Assembly (NCBI RefSeq): GCF_002151125.1
Contig: NZ_MDJZ01000017.1
Location: 391,510-455,509 of the forward strand
Direction: 5' to 3'
Length of the DNA: 64,000 nt
Source: Clavibacter michiganensis
GTDB lineage: Bacteria; Actinomycetota; Actinomycetes; Actinomycetales; Microbacteriaceae
Part shown: one piece after another, positions 1 through 10,681 of the stretch
Layout of the letters: the number at the start of each line of letters is the position of its first letter
Position numbering within the stretch: the stretch's first letter is position 1
Notes under the pieces: model-generated
Databases searched by the model: none
The model's input: the letters and a program-made list of their open reading frames with translations, nothing else
Told to the model about the DNA's origin: nothing
Position numbers and translations under genes: made by a program

Positions 1-618
1 CGCAACCCCACGACGCAGGCGATCCTTCCGCTGCGCGGCAAGATCCTCAACGTGGAGAAGGCCCGCCTCGACCGCGCGCTGCAGAACAACGAGGTGCAGT
101 CGATGATCACCGCCTTCGGTGCGGGCATCGGCGAGGACTTCAACGCCGAGAAGGTCAGGTACCACAAGATCGTGCTGATGGCCGACGCCGACGTCGACGG
201 CCAGCACATCACGACGCTGCTGCTCACGCTGCTGTTCCGATACATGCGCCCGCTCATCGAGCTCGGCTACGTGTACCTCGCGCAGCCGCCGCTGTACCGG
301 CTCAAGTGGTCGAACGCCGAGGACCAGTACGTGTACACGGACGCCGAGCGCGACGCCCTGCTCGTGCACGGACAGCAGAACGGCAAGAAGCTCCCCAAGG
401 ACAACGGCATCCAGCGCTACAAGGGCCTCGGCGAGATGGACTACAAGGAGCTGTGGGAGACCACCATGGACCCCGCGACGCGGACGCTCATGCAGGTCAC
501 CCTCGACGACGCCGCCGGCGCAGACGAGACCTTCTCCACCCTGATGGGGGAGGACGTCGAGTCCCGCCGGAACTTCATCCAGCGCAACGCCAAGGACGTC
601 CGGTTCCTCGACATCTGA
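1..618 (+). CDS. gyrB: DNA gyrase subunit B, C-terminal part (cut by window start)
   Basis: GyrB supplies the ATPase and part of the TOPRIM metal site of the A2B2 gyrase that supercoils DNA. Only the last 205 codons are present, open from the first base. The end of the TOPRIM domain is visible as [15 protein letters not shown], followed by the [17 protein letters not shown] stretch and the conserved [19 protein letters not shown] block near the C terminus. It is followed after about 80 bases by gyrA in the same direction, the usual actinobacterial order close to the chromosomal origin. The start lies outside the window. Confidence 0.97.
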   Translation, partial: RNPTTQAILPLRGKILNVEKARLDRALQNNEVQSMITAFGAGIGEDFNAEKVRYHKIVLMADADVDGQHITTLLLTLLFRYMRPLIELGYVYLAQPPLYRLKWSNAEDQYVYTDAERDALLVHGQQNGKKLPKDNGIQRYKGLGEMDYKELWETTMDPATRTLMQVTLDDAAGADETFSTLMGEDVESRRNFIQRNAKDVRFLDI

Positions 619-700
619 TCGACGGCGCGGCGGCCCCAGCGCACGCGGGCCGCCCGCCGGAACCGACTCCACGAACCATCGACCTCTGAACAGGACCTCC

Positions 701-3377
<2,677 letters not shown>

Positions 3378-3385
<8 letters not shown>

Positions 3386-3785
3386 TGTCGCCGAGAAGCT
3401 CGCGAAGAAGTCGTCGCGAGCCACCACCACCAAGCAGGTGCGTCTCAAGCTCGTGTACGTCGACTTCTGGTCGGCGCTGAAGCTCGCGTTCCTCTTCTCC
3501 GTGGTGCTCGGCATCATCACCGTCGTCGCCACGTTCCTCATCTACGTCGTCCTCCAGACCACGAACGTCTTCGGGACGGTCGACCAGCTCTTCCAGGAGG
3601 TCTCCGGATCGGCCGACTTCTCGCTGCAGGACGTCTTCGGCCTGGGTCAGGTGCTCGGCTTCGCCATCGTCGTGGCCGTCCTCAACATCGTCGTCGGCAC
3701 CGTGCTCGGTGCCGTGGCCGCGCTGCTCTACAACCTGAGCGTGCGGATCACGGGCGGCGTCCTCGTCGGCTTCACCAACGCGTAG
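3378..3785 (+). CDS. DUF3566 family membrane protein
   Basis: This is a small predicted inner-membrane protein of 135 residues of the DUF3566 family, which habitually follows gyrA in actinobacteria. After a basic N terminus there is a first hydrophobic segment (about residues 32-58, [23 protein letters not shown]) and a second one (about 93-120, rich in Val, Ala and Gly). The ATG used overlaps the end of gyrA by 8 bases, so the two are translationally coupled. A longer reading from 3246 would lie inside gyrA and is not supported. The family has no established biochemical role; linkage to gyrA suggests an envelope or chromosome function only loosely. Confidence 0.9.
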
Positions 3786-3799
3786 CCGATTGGGAGAAA

Positions 3800-3831
3800 C
3801 GGGCAGGCGTACGGTAACGTGTACCTGCCCG
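3800..3831 (+). terminator. possible hairpin terminator of the gyrA-DUF3566 unit
   Basis: CGGGCAG and CTGCCCG form a seven-pair stem base with weaker pairing further in. It lies 15 bases after the DUF3566 stop and just before tRNA-Ile. No U tract follows, so this could also be a processing stem of the tRNA precursor. Confidence 0.4.
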
Positions 3832-3833
3832 AT

Positions 3834-3910
3834 GGGGATATAGCTCAGTTGGTTAGAGCGCTTCACTGATAATGAAGAGGTCCCAGGTTCAAATCCTGGT
3901 ATCCCCACCA
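3834..3910 (+). tRNA. tRNA-Ile (anticodon GAT)
   Basis: A 77-base cloverleaf with acceptor stem GGGGATA pairing with TATCCCC, D arm TAGCTCAGTTGGTTAGAGC, anticodon loop CTGATAA giving GAT, and T arm AGGTTCAAATCCT. The 3' CCA is encoded. It precedes tRNA-Ala, the standard pair next to gyrA in actinobacteria. Confidence 0.97.
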
Positions 3911-3990
3911 ACACCCCCGGATCCGCGTGATCCGAGGGCATGGCGGGCATCGAGTCGGTAGGTCGCACGGCGATCCGAGGCTCGCCGATC

Positions 3991-4063
3991 GGGGTCATAG
4001 CTCAATTGGTAGAGCGCCTGCTTTGCAAGCAGGAGGTCCGGGGTTCGATTCCCCGTGACTCCA
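3991..4063 (+). tRNA. tRNA-Ala (anticodon TGC)
   Basis: A 73-base cloverleaf with acceptor GGGGTCA pairing with TGACTCC, anticodon loop TTTGCAA giving TGC, and T arm GGGGTTCGATTCCCC. After the discriminator A the sequence continues CAT, so the 3' CCA is not fully encoded and must be added, unlike the tRNA-Ile next door. Confidence 0.97.
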
Positions 4064-4173
4064 CATCTCGCCCGGTCTCGGGCCCCACGTGCTCGCCGAA
4101 CTGGTGCTCGAGCCGCTTCCGTCCGCTCCGTGGGTACGACCGACGAGCCGCGCTCGCGGGGACGCGGCAGCAT

Positions 4174-4213
4174 GACGAAGGCCCGGACACCTCTCGGTGT
4201 CCGGGCCTTCGTC
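4174..4213. terminator. strong bidirectional hairpin terminator
   Basis: A perfect inverted repeat with 18-base arms (GACGAAGGCCCGGACACC and its complement) around a TCTC loop. It lies between tRNA-Ala on the plus strand and the end of the convergent minus-strand gene, so it can stop transcription from both sides. Confidence 0.8.
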
Positions 4214-4229
4214 GGATGCGGCGCGGCGA

Positions 4230-4856
4230 TCAGCTCGCGGGCTGGTCCTTGGCGGTCGTGTCGACGGCCTCGGGCTCGTCGTCGGCGATCCACAGGTCGT
4301 CGTCCGCGCGGAACGTCTGGTACAGCGCGTAGCCGACCCCGCCGACCACGACGACGCCGAGCGCGATGAGGGCGACTCCGCCGAAGCCGAGTCCCTTCTT
4401 CGCCGGCGCGACCTGGGGCACGTAGCGGCCGACGTACGAGCGGCCGTTGTCGACGTAGTGCTTGCCGAACTCCTGCGCCTTGGAGGAGACCTTGCCGGCC
4501 TTCTTGACGGCGTCCTTCACCTGCTTGCTGTTGCGGATGCCCTCGGTGGCGGCGACCGCGGATCCGGCGGCACCGGCGACGGCAGGGAGGACCGTGTGCG
4601 TGAAGCCCTTGTACGCCGAGTCGGCTGCGGTGCGCACGCGGTCGGCGCCTGCCTCGTAGCCGGGACGGATGTGGTCGTCGACGCCGCGCTTGACGGCGGG
4701 GACGACGTGCTGGTCGGAGAGCTTGCGGGCGGTGTGCGCGGCCTCGGCCACGACGACGTTGGCCCGGTCGAGGACCTCGCGCTGCTCCTTGAGGACGGCG
4801 GCCGCGTGGGTGCGGAGCTTCGCCAACTCCTTCTTGTTCTTGCGTGACAGACCCAA
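4230..4856 (-). CDS. hypothetical single-pass membrane protein
   Basis: The family is not recognised. The protein has a charged helical N terminus (GLSRKNKKELAKLRTHAA), a long alanine- and lysine-rich helical middle and one hydrophobic segment (about residues 157-178) before an acidic tail, so it is probably tail-anchored with most of its mass cytoplasmic. I chose the TTG at 4856 because GGAGG lies five bases upstream. The ATG at 4868 is possible, but that GGAGG would then lie inside its own coding sequence and it has no other ribosome-binding site. It sits in the tRNA-ppiA gap, where actinobacteria often carry a small envelope-protein gene; homology to CwsA is not evident. Confidence 0.75.
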   Translation of the reverse strand: MGLSRKNKKELAKLRTHAAAVLKEQREVLDRANVVVAEAAHTARKLSDQHVVPAVKRGVDDHIRPGYEAGADRVRTAADSAYKGFTHTVLPAVAGAAGSAVAATEGIRNSKQVKDAVKKAGKVSSKAQEFGKHYVDNGRSYVGRYVPQVAPAKKGLGFGGVALIALGVVVVGGVGYALYQTFRADDDLWIADDEPEAVDTTAKDQPAS

Positions 4857-4977
4857 GGGGACCTCCATCGGTGTGATTTCGCCAGGAATCCCAGTCTGGC
4901 ACGGGTGCCTCTGCGGGCAAACACGATGGACCCTGTGCGTCCGCCGAGTCCCAGCTCCGCCGTGAGACCATTGCTCC

Positions 4978-5517
4978 ATGTCTGCGCACACTCACGTCGC
5001 CACCATGACGACCAACCACGGCACCATCGTCCTCAACCTCTTCGGGTCCCACGCACCCCAGACCGTCGAGAACTTCGTCGGCCTCGCCACGGGCGCGAAG
5101 GAGTGGACGCACCCCCAGACCGGGAAGAAGTCGACCGACCCGCTCTACGACGGCGTCGTCTTCCACCGCATCATCAAGGACTTCATGCTCCAGGGCGGCG
5201 ACCCGCTCGGCCAGGGCACCGGTGGCCCCGGCTACCAGTTCGACGACGAGATCAGCCGCGACCTCGACTTCTCGAAGCCCTACATCCTGGCCATGGCCAA
5301 CGCCGGCACCCAGGGCGGCCGCGGCACGAACGGCTCGCAGTTCTTCATTACGACCGCTCCCACCACGTGGCTGCAGGGCAAGCACACGATCTTCGGCGAG
5401 GTCGCCGACGACGCATCCAAGAAGGTCGTCGACACGCTCAACGCCGTCCCGACCGACGGCCGCGACCGTCCCCGTGAGGACGTCGTGATCGAGAGCGTCA
5501 CCGTCGAGAAGGTCTGA
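4978..5517 (+). CDS. ppiA: peptidyl-prolyl cis-trans isomerase, cyclophilin type
   Basis: A cyclophilin that speeds proline isomerisation in folding proteins. The 179-residue sequence has the family core: VVFHRIIKDFMLQGGDP with the catalytic Arg, then PYILAMANAGTQGGRGTNGSQFFIT, and the substrate-pocket Trp in TTWLQGKHTIFGEV. There is no signal peptide, so it is cytoplasmic. Its stop overlaps the rhomboid start by one base (TGATG), giving a two-gene operon. The cyclophilin-rhomboid pair downstream of gyrA is common in Microbacteriaceae and other actinobacteria. Confidence 0.95.
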   Translation: MSAHTHVATMTTNHGTIVLNLFGSHAPQTVENFVGLATGAKEWTHPQTGKKSTDPLYDGVVFHRIIKDFMLQGGDPLGQGTGGPGYQFDDEISRDLDFSKPYILAMANAGTQGGRGTNGSQFFITTAPTTWLQGKHTIFGEVADDASKKVVDTLNAVPTDGRDRPREDVVIESVTVEKV

Positions 5518-6380
5518 TGACCGACTCACCCCGTACGGCGGCCGACCGCTGCTACCGGCACCCCGACCGGCAGAGCTTCGTGCTGTGCCAGCGATGCGGG
5601 CGGACCATCTGCCCCGAGTGCCAGACGCCGGCCGCCGTCGGGGTGATCTGCCCGGAGGACATGAAGGAGCAGCGCCGCACCGCTCCCCGTTCCCGGGCCT
5701 CGTTCGTCACGCGGATGTCGCGGAGCTCCGCGCCCGTCGTGACGTACGGGATCATGGCGCTGTGCGGCGTGGTCTGGATCCTCCAGGTGCTGCCCGTCGT
5801 CGGTGCGTACGTGACCACGTCGCTGTGGTTCGCGCCCGTCTACGGCAGCGTCGCCTCCGGGGCGTACGAGCCCTGGCGCATGCTCACGAGCGCCTTCACG
5901 CACTCGCCCGACAGCATCTTCCACATCCTGCTGAACATGCTGTCGGTCTTCGTCTTCGGCCGCGTCCTCGAGCCCATGCTCGGCCGCGCCCGCTACCTCG
6001 CCCTCTTCGTGATCTCCGCGCTCGGCGGATCCCTCGCCGTCGAGGTCATCGGCGCCGCCATGGGTGAGCCCCTGCAGGCCGTCGTCGGCGCGTCCGGCGC
6101 GATCTTCGGGTTCATGGGCGGTTACTTCGTGCTCGCGCGCAAGCTCGGCGGCAACGTCGGCCCCCTCCTCGGCGTCATCATCCTCAACCTTCTCCTCGGG
6201 TTCGTGGTGCAGGGCGTCTCGTGGCAGGCGCACGTCGGCGGACTCGTCACGGGCGCGCTCGTGGCGCTCGTGCTCCTCCGCACGCGCGACGCCCGTCAGC
6301 GCGGCGCGCAGATCGGGTCCCTCGTGGGTCTCGCGGCGGCGATCCTCGTTGCAGCGGCCGTCTTCCCCGTCGCCCTCTGA
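5517..6380 (+). CDS. rhomboid family intramembrane serine protease with N-terminal zinc-binding segment
   Basis: Rhomboids cleave transmembrane helices inside the bilayer with a Ser-His dyad. This 287-residue protein has a soluble N terminus with CYRHP, CQRCGRTICPEC and ICPED, a B-box-like cysteine/histidine zinc site (about residues 12-45). Six or seven hydrophobic segments follow. The serine is in GASGAIFG (about residue 190) and the histidine in WQAHVGGLVTGAL (about residue 240), so the protease looks intact. It overlaps ppiA by one base. The natural substrate is unknown. Confidence 0.93.
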   Translation: MTDSPRTAADRCYRHPDRQSFVLCQRCGRTICPECQTPAAVGVICPEDMKEQRRTAPRSRASFVTRMSRSSAPVVTYGIMALCGVVWILQVLPVVGAYVTTSLWFAPVYGSVASGAYEPWRMLTSAFTHSPDSIFHILLNMLSVFVFGRVLEPMLGRARYLALFVISALGGSLAVEVIGAAMGEPLQAVVGASGAIFGFMGGYFVLARKLGGNVGPLLGVIILNLLLGFVVQGVSWQAHVGGLVTGALVALVLLRTRDARQRGAQIGSLVGLAAAILVAAAVFPVAL

Positions 6381-6470
6381 CCACCTCCGGGTGCCCGGTT
6401 CGTCCCCTCGGGGCGACGGCCTCGCCGTGCCCTGGCCCGGAGGATCCCCGCGATCCGCGATCGGAAGTGG

Positions 6471-6687
6471 TTATCCACAGGCCAGTCCACAGTGGGGATA
6501 GTTACACGCGTGTCATTAGGGCCCGACGGCGGGGCGTGGCATCCGGTCACCGGACAGGTCCTCGACGGACCGATCGCAGCGCTCGCGGGCTTCCGCTCGT
6601 AACCTGCGCCGCTGGCGAGGCACTGCGGCGGACGCCCCGCACTTGTCCACATGTGTGGAGGCTTGTGCACAGGGGAGCTGTGGACAA
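6471..6687. other. cluster of DnaA boxes in the rhomboid-crgA gap
   Basis: The gap from 6381 to 6720 has no gene. It carries TTATCCACA at 6471-6479, TTGTCCACA at 6643-6651, TTGTGCACA (one mismatch) at 6663-6671 and TGTGGACAA, the reverse orientation, at 6679-6687. Weaker copies lie around 6483-6491 and 6654-6659. TTATCCACA and TTGTCCACA are established DnaA-box forms, the latter typical of high-GC actinobacteria. The cluster may titrate DnaA or be part of an origin region. Dyad TCCACATGTGTGGA spans 6646-6659. Confidence 0.7.
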
Positions 6688-6720
6688 CCGCCGAGCAGCG
6701 CGAGCCGGCCGGGGAGCAGA

Positions 6721-6753
6721 AGAGCCCGCCACCAGGAGACGGTGACGGGCTCT
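6721..6753 (-). terminator. hairpin terminator of crgA
   Basis: AGAGCCCG pairs with CGGGCTCT, and after one mismatch CACC pairs with GGTG, around a seven-base loop. It lies 17 bases past the crgA stop in crgA's reading direction. Confidence 0.6.
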
Positions 6754-6769
6754 CGTGATCGCGCTGAGG

Positions 6770-7009
6770 TCAGCGCCACCTGGTGGTCATGAGGAAGCCG
6801 ACCAGGATGAGTCCGAAGCCGATGAGGATGTTGCCGACGCCGAGGTCGGGGATGGGGAAGGCGTTGAGGCTGACGTAGTAGACGATGAGCCAGGCGAGGC
6901 CGACCAGCATGAAGCCGAACATGATGGGCTTGAACCACACGGGGTTCGGGGCGTCCTCGTCGCGCACGCGTTCCTGGCGGGAGGGTCTCGTCGTCTTGTC
7001 GCGGGCCAT
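6770..7009 (-). CDS. crgA: cell division protein CrgA
   Basis: CrgA is a small actinobacterial divisome protein that contacts FtsZ, FtsI and related factors at the septum. The 79-residue protein has the usual plan: a charged N terminus (MARDKTTRPSRQERVRDE), NPVWFKP, a first membrane segment (about residues 31-47) and a second one (about 57-73), ending TTRWR. Length and hydrophobicity match the family. It stands between the gyrase region and the pknB operon as in mycobacteria and streptomycetes. It is transcribed divergently from the sortase gene across a 105-base gap. Confidence 0.93.
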   Translation of the reverse strand: MARDKTTRPSRQERVRDEDAPNPVWFKPIMFGFMLVGLAWLIVYYVSLNAFPIPDLGVGNILIGFGLILVGFLMTTRWR

Positions 7010-7114
7010 GCGGTGATTCTAGCCGTACCCTCCTCCACCGGGCCGGGAGGACGCCGGGCTCCACGGGGCGTCCGTGGCGGCGGTCCGTCCATGCTGGCCA
7101 CCTACAATCGGCAC

Positions 7115-7933
7115 ATGAGCGCACAGGATCCCGCCCCCTCCCGCCGCGCCGCGCGGCGCCGCGGACGCCGGGGCGACGCTCTGCTCGGCACGGTCGGCGT
7201 CCTGGGCGAGCTGCTCCTGACGGCCGGCGTCCTCATCATGCTGTTCCTGGGTTGGCAGCTGTGGTTCAACGACATCGTGGTCAGCAACGGGCAGCGCGAC
7301 CAGGCCCTGGAGAACAGCCGGAGCTGGGCCACGAGCTCTCCGGACGCCGCGGAGTCGCCGGACCCGGCGGCCTCCCCCGACCCGGCCGCCTCGCCCGCCT
7401 CCCCGGGAGATCCCGTCATCAGCGCCGCGCCCACGACGGACGCCACCGACTTCGGCAACATCTACGTCCCCCGGTTCGGGTCCGACTACGTGGTGCCGGT
7501 CGCGACTGGCGTCGGCCTCGGCAGCGTCCTGAACCACGGCAAGGTCGGGCACTACCGCGAGACGCAGATGCCCGGTGAGGTGGGCAACTTCGCCGTGGCC
7601 GCGCACCGCACGACGTACGGCAAGCCCTTCAACCAGATCACCGACCTCCGGGTGGGAGACGCCATCGTCGTGGAGACGCAGGACGGTTGGTACACGTACC
7701 GCTTCCGTACACTCGAGTACGTGAAGCCCACCGGAGTCGACGTGCTCGAGGAGGTGCCCCAGGCACCGGACGCGCAGCCCGGGGACCGCATCCTCACCAT
7801 GACGAGCTGCAACCCGCTCTTCTCGGCCGCCGAGCGCGTGGTGGCCTACAGCGTCTTCGAGTCCTGGCAGCCCCGTTCGGATCCGGCCACACCCGCGGCA
7901 CTGGCCGGCACGTCGTTCGCGAAGGCGGGCTGA
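7115..7933 (+). CDS. class E sortase
   Basis: Class E sortases are actinobacterial transpeptidases that attach surface proteins to peptidoglycan, usually at an LAxTG signal. The 272-residue protein starts MSAQDPAPSRRAARRRGRR, has a signal-anchor helix (about residues 30-50), a Ser/Asp/Pro/Ala linker with SPDPAASPDPAASP repeats, then the catalytic domain. The active-site His is in FAVAAHRTTYGKPF and the Cys in ILTMTSCNPLFSAAERVV. I chose the ATG at 7115; the open frame upstream lies in the promoter region. It forms a unit with the next two genes, and a sortase before pabA is a common actinobacterial arrangement. Confidence 0.92.
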   Translation: MSAQDPAPSRRAARRRGRRGDALLGTVGVLGELLLTAGVLIMLFLGWQLWFNDIVVSNGQRDQALENSRSWATSSPDAAESPDPAASPDPAASPASPGDPVISAAPTTDATDFGNIYVPRFGSDYVVPVATGVGLGSVLNHGKVGHYRETQMPGEVGNFAVAAHRTTYGKPFNQITDLRVGDAIVVETQDGWYTYRFRTLEYVKPTGVDVLEEVPQAPDAQPGDRILTMTSCNPLFSAAERVVAYSVFESWQPRSDPATPAALAGTSFAKAG

Positions 7934-7935
7934 GC

Positions 7936-8094
7936 GTGTACGCGGCCTTCTGGCGCATCCTGCCCGGCCCCGTGTGGATCCGGCTGCTCATCGTCCTCCT
8001 GCTGCTCGCCGTCGTCCTCTTCTCCCTCGTCACCTGGGTCTTCCCCTGGGTCGACTCCATCGTCAACACCCAGGAAGTCACGGTGCAGCAGTGA
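7936..8094 (+). CDS. small single-pass membrane protein
   Basis: A 52-residue protein starting at the GTG two bases after the sortase stop. It is almost entirely one membrane helix: VWIRLLIVLLLLAVVLFSLV, followed by TWVFPWVDSIVN and a short polar tail. The stop overlaps the pabA GTG (GTGA), so translation of the three genes is coupled. Similar short hydrophobic proteins sit between the sortase and the glutamine amidotransferase in related actinobacteria. No function is known. Confidence 0.8.
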   Translation: MYAAFWRILPGPVWIRLLIVLLLLAVVLFSLVTWVFPWVDSIVNTQEVTVQQ

Positions 8095-8729
8095 CCCGCG
8101 TCCTCGTCATCGACAACTACGACAGCTTCGTCTACACGCTCAACGGGTACCTCCAGCAGCTGGGCGCCGAGACCGTGGTCATGCGCAACGACGACCACGC
8201 CGCCGCCGACATGGCAGGCGTCATCTCGGAGTACGACGCGGTGCTCGTGTCGCCCGGGCCGGGCAAGCCGTCAGAGGCAGGCGTCTCCATCCCGACCGTC
8301 ACGGCGGCCCTCGCGTCCGGCACGCCGCTGCTCGGCGTGTGCCTCGGGCACCAGGCCATCGCGGAGGCGTTCGGGGCCACGGTCACGAACGCCGAGGAGC
8401 TCATGCACGGCAAGACGTCGCTGGTCACGCACGACGACGGCAAGTTCTACCTCGGCGTGCCGCAGCCGTTCACGGCCACGCGCTACCACTCGCTCGCGGT
8501 CGTGGACGGCACGGTCCCGTCGGACCTGGTGGTCACGTCCCGCACCGACGGCGGCGTCATCATGGGCCTGCGTCACGCCGCGGCACCCATCGTGGGCGTG
8601 CAGTTCCACCCGGAGTCGGTCCTCACGGAAGGCGGCTACCGCATGCTCGGCAACTGGCTCGAGGGAGCCGGCCTCGCGGGCGCGCGCGACACGTCCTCGC
8701 GGCTCTCGCCGCTCGTCCACGTGGCCTGA
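8091..8729 (+). CDS. pabA: glutamine amidotransferase, anthranilate/aminodeoxychorismate synthase component II
   Basis: This subunit releases ammonia from glutamine for the chorismate-using partner (PabB or TrpE) in folate or tryptophan synthesis. The 212-residue class I amidotransferase has VIDNYDSFVYTL at the N terminus, the oxyanion strand VSPGPGKP, nucleophile Cys84 in GVCLGHQ, and His173 and Glu175 in FHPESVLTEGG. It starts at a GTG overlapping the previous stop. In actinobacteria the copy beside pknB is normally annotated pabA/trpG; sequence alone cannot separate the two uses and no partner subunit lies in the window. Confidence 0.9.
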   Translation: MTRVLVIDNYDSFVYTLNGYLQQLGAETVVMRNDDHAAADMAGVISEYDAVLVSPGPGKPSEAGVSIPTVTAALASGTPLLGVCLGHQAIAEAFGATVTNAEELMHGKTSLVTHDDGKFYLGVPQPFTATRYHSLAVVDGTVPSDLVVTSRTDGGVIMGLRHAAAPIVGVQFHPESVLTEGGYRMLGNWLEGAGLAGARDTSSRLSPLVHVA

Positions 8730-8754
8730 GCCCGCGGGCGGATGACCACAGGCG

Positions 8755-8781
8755 GCTCCGCGGTCGCGCTGACGGCGGAGC
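8755..8781. terminator. hairpin between convergent pabA and pknB
   Basis: GCTCCGC and GCGGAGC form a seven-pair stem with a 13-base loop in the 59-base gap between the two convergent stop codons. It is a modest candidate for a shared terminator. Confidence 0.4.
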
Positions 8782-8788
8782 AGGCGGG

Positions 8789-10546
8789 TCAGCCGCGCGA
8801 GGGATCCGGGCTCGGCGTGCCCGGGGCTCCCGGAGCGGGCGTCGGAGTGCTGCGGACGGCACCCGTGCAGTAGGTGAGGCCGACGGTGGAGCGCTGCGCG
8901 ACATCCCCCGGGGGCACCGACTGCTGGCTGACGGGGGAGCCGTCGGCCCGGCCGCACGAGGGGTCGCGTCGCGTCGTGACGGTCAGGTCCGACGCCTCGA
9001 GGAGCTTCTGCGCATCGGCCAGGGGCTGACCGAGCACGTCGGGCAGGGCCACCTGTCCGTTGGACAGGACGAGCTTGACCGCGGAGCCCTGGTCCACCTG
9101 CTCGCTCGATGCCGGCTCCGTCTGCATGACCACGCCGTCCGGGACCGTCGGTGAGGACTGGCGGACGACCTCGCCCACGGTCAGCCCCGCCGACTCGATG
9201 CTGGCCGTGGCCGCGCCCTCGTCGAGGTTCATGACGTTCGGCACCTGGACCTCGGGCGGACCGGAGGAGACGAACACGTCGATCTCGGTCTTGGAGGCGA
9301 CGTTCTCGCCCGCGTCCGGATTGGTGCGGAGCACGATGCCCTCGGCGACCGAGGTGCTGGGCTCCTCGCGCTCGAGGGGAACGAGGTCGGCCTCCTCGAG
9401 CGCGGCGGCCGCGCTGGAGTACGTGGAGCCCGTGACGTCCGGGACCGTGGGGCTGATGTCGGGCGGGCCGATGGAGCTGAGGCTCGTGACCCAGATGACC
9501 ACGGCGATGAGGATCACGACGACCACGGTGACGCCGGCCCAGATCCACGGGACCGGCGGGCGGCTCTGCGTGCGGACGGTGCGGTCGTCGTCGACGCCGA
9601 GCTGACGGAGGGCCTGCTGGGAGGAGGACGGGCCGGCCGGGGCGCCGAAGAGCGTGGCGCCCACGTCGTCGGTCGGCGCCTCGCGGGGGGCGAGCGTGCC
9701 CGCGGCGGCGTGGTCGAGATCGGTGCGGAAGTCGGCCGCGGTCTGGAAGCGCGCGTAGCGGTCCTTCGCCATGGCATGCAGGACCACCTGGTCGAGCTGG
9801 GGGGAGACCGCCTCCTGGACGGTGCTCGGCGCGACGGGCGTCTCGCTCACGTGCTGGTAGGCGACGGCGACGGCGGTGTCGGCGCGGAACGGAGCCTGCC
9901 CGGTGAGCATCTCGAAGAGGACGACGCCGGCGGAGTAGAGGTCGGTGCGCGCGTCCACGGACTCGCCCTTGGCCTGCTCGGGGGAGAAGTAGCGCGCCGT
10001 GCCGAGGATCGCGGTGGTCTGCGCGATGGTGGCCGACGTGTCGGACACGGCGCGGGCGATGCCGAAGTCCATGACCTTCACCTGCCCGGTCGCCGTGACC
10101 ATGACGTTGCCCGGCTTGATGTCGCGGTGCACGACGCCGGCGCGGTGCGAGTACTCGAGGGCGGTGAGCACCTGGCCCATGATGCGGACGGCCTCGTCCG
10201 GGTCGACCGGACCGTCGGCGATGACCTCCTTGAGGAGCCGGCCCTCGACCCGCTCCATGACGATGAAGGGGACGGTGTGCGATGCGCCGTCCTGATCCGT
10301 CACGACGTCCTCGCCGGCGTCGAAGACCCGCACGATGGTGGGGTGCGACATGCGCGCGGCGGCCTGCGCCTCCTGGCGGAAGCGGCTGCGGAAGGCGGGA
10401 TCCTCGGCGAGGCCCCGGCGCAGCACCTTGACGGCGACGCGGCGGCCGAGGCGCGAGTCGACGCCCTCGAACACGTCGGCCATGCCCCCGCGACCCAGCA
10501 GCGCCCCGACCTCGTAGCGGCCGCCCAGCACACGCGTGTCGGTCAC
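8789..10546 (-). CDS. pknB: serine/threonine protein kinase with three PASTA domains
   Basis: PknB senses muropeptides or lipid II outside the cell and phosphorylates growth and division proteins. In 585 residues, the kinase domain covers about residues 10-275, with the glycine loop GRGGMADV, Lys40, HRDIKPGN (Asp142) and DFG (Asp160). A juxtamembrane linker precedes one membrane helix (about 334-354), then three PASTA repeats (about 365-560) and a Pro-rich tail. The start is a GTG with GAGAGG upstream. It is the last gene of the seven-gene fhaA operon, 135 bases after pknA. Confidence 0.96.
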   Translation of the reverse strand: MTDTRVLGGRYEVGALLGRGGMADVFEGVDSRLGRRVAVKVLRRGLAEDPAFRSRFRQEAQAAARMSHPTIVRVFDAGEDVVTDQDGASHTVPFIVMERVEGRLLKEVIADGPVDPDEAVRIMGQVLTALEYSHRAGVVHRDIKPGNVMVTATGQVKVMDFGIARAVSDTSATIAQTTAILGTARYFSPEQAKGESVDARTDLYSAGVVLFEMLTGQAPFRADTAVAVAYQHVSETPVAPSTVQEAVSPQLDQVVLHAMAKDRYARFQTAADFRTDLDHAAAGTLAPREAPTDDVGATLFGAPAGPSSSQQALRQLGVDDDRTVRTQSRPPVPWIWAGVTVVVVILIAVVIWVTSLSSIGPPDISPTVPDVTGSTYSSAAAALEEADLVPLEREEPSTSVAEGIVLRTNPDAGENVASKTEIDVFVSSGPPEVQVPNVMNLDEGAATASIESAGLTVGEVVRQSSPTVPDGVVMQTEPASSEQVDQGSAVKLVLSNGQVALPDVLGQPLADAQKLLEASDLTVTTRRDPSCGRADGSPVSQQSVPPGDVAQRSTVGLTYCTGAVRSTPTPAPGAPGTPSPDPSRG

Positions 10547-10681
10547 GGACTGCCTCTCGTCGGGATCGGGATTCGGACGGGGATGAGCTTACCGGGGCCG
10601 TGCTGGGGATCCGGGCGAGCGCCGAGGCACGCACGGGGGGCCGCCGACCCGTCGTCCGCCGGCCCCCGAGACGAGCTCGGG

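Noticed and set aside
5517..6380. Rhomboid as a pseudoprotease
   Set aside because: Both the GASG serine and the membrane histidine are present, so there is no reason to call it inactive.
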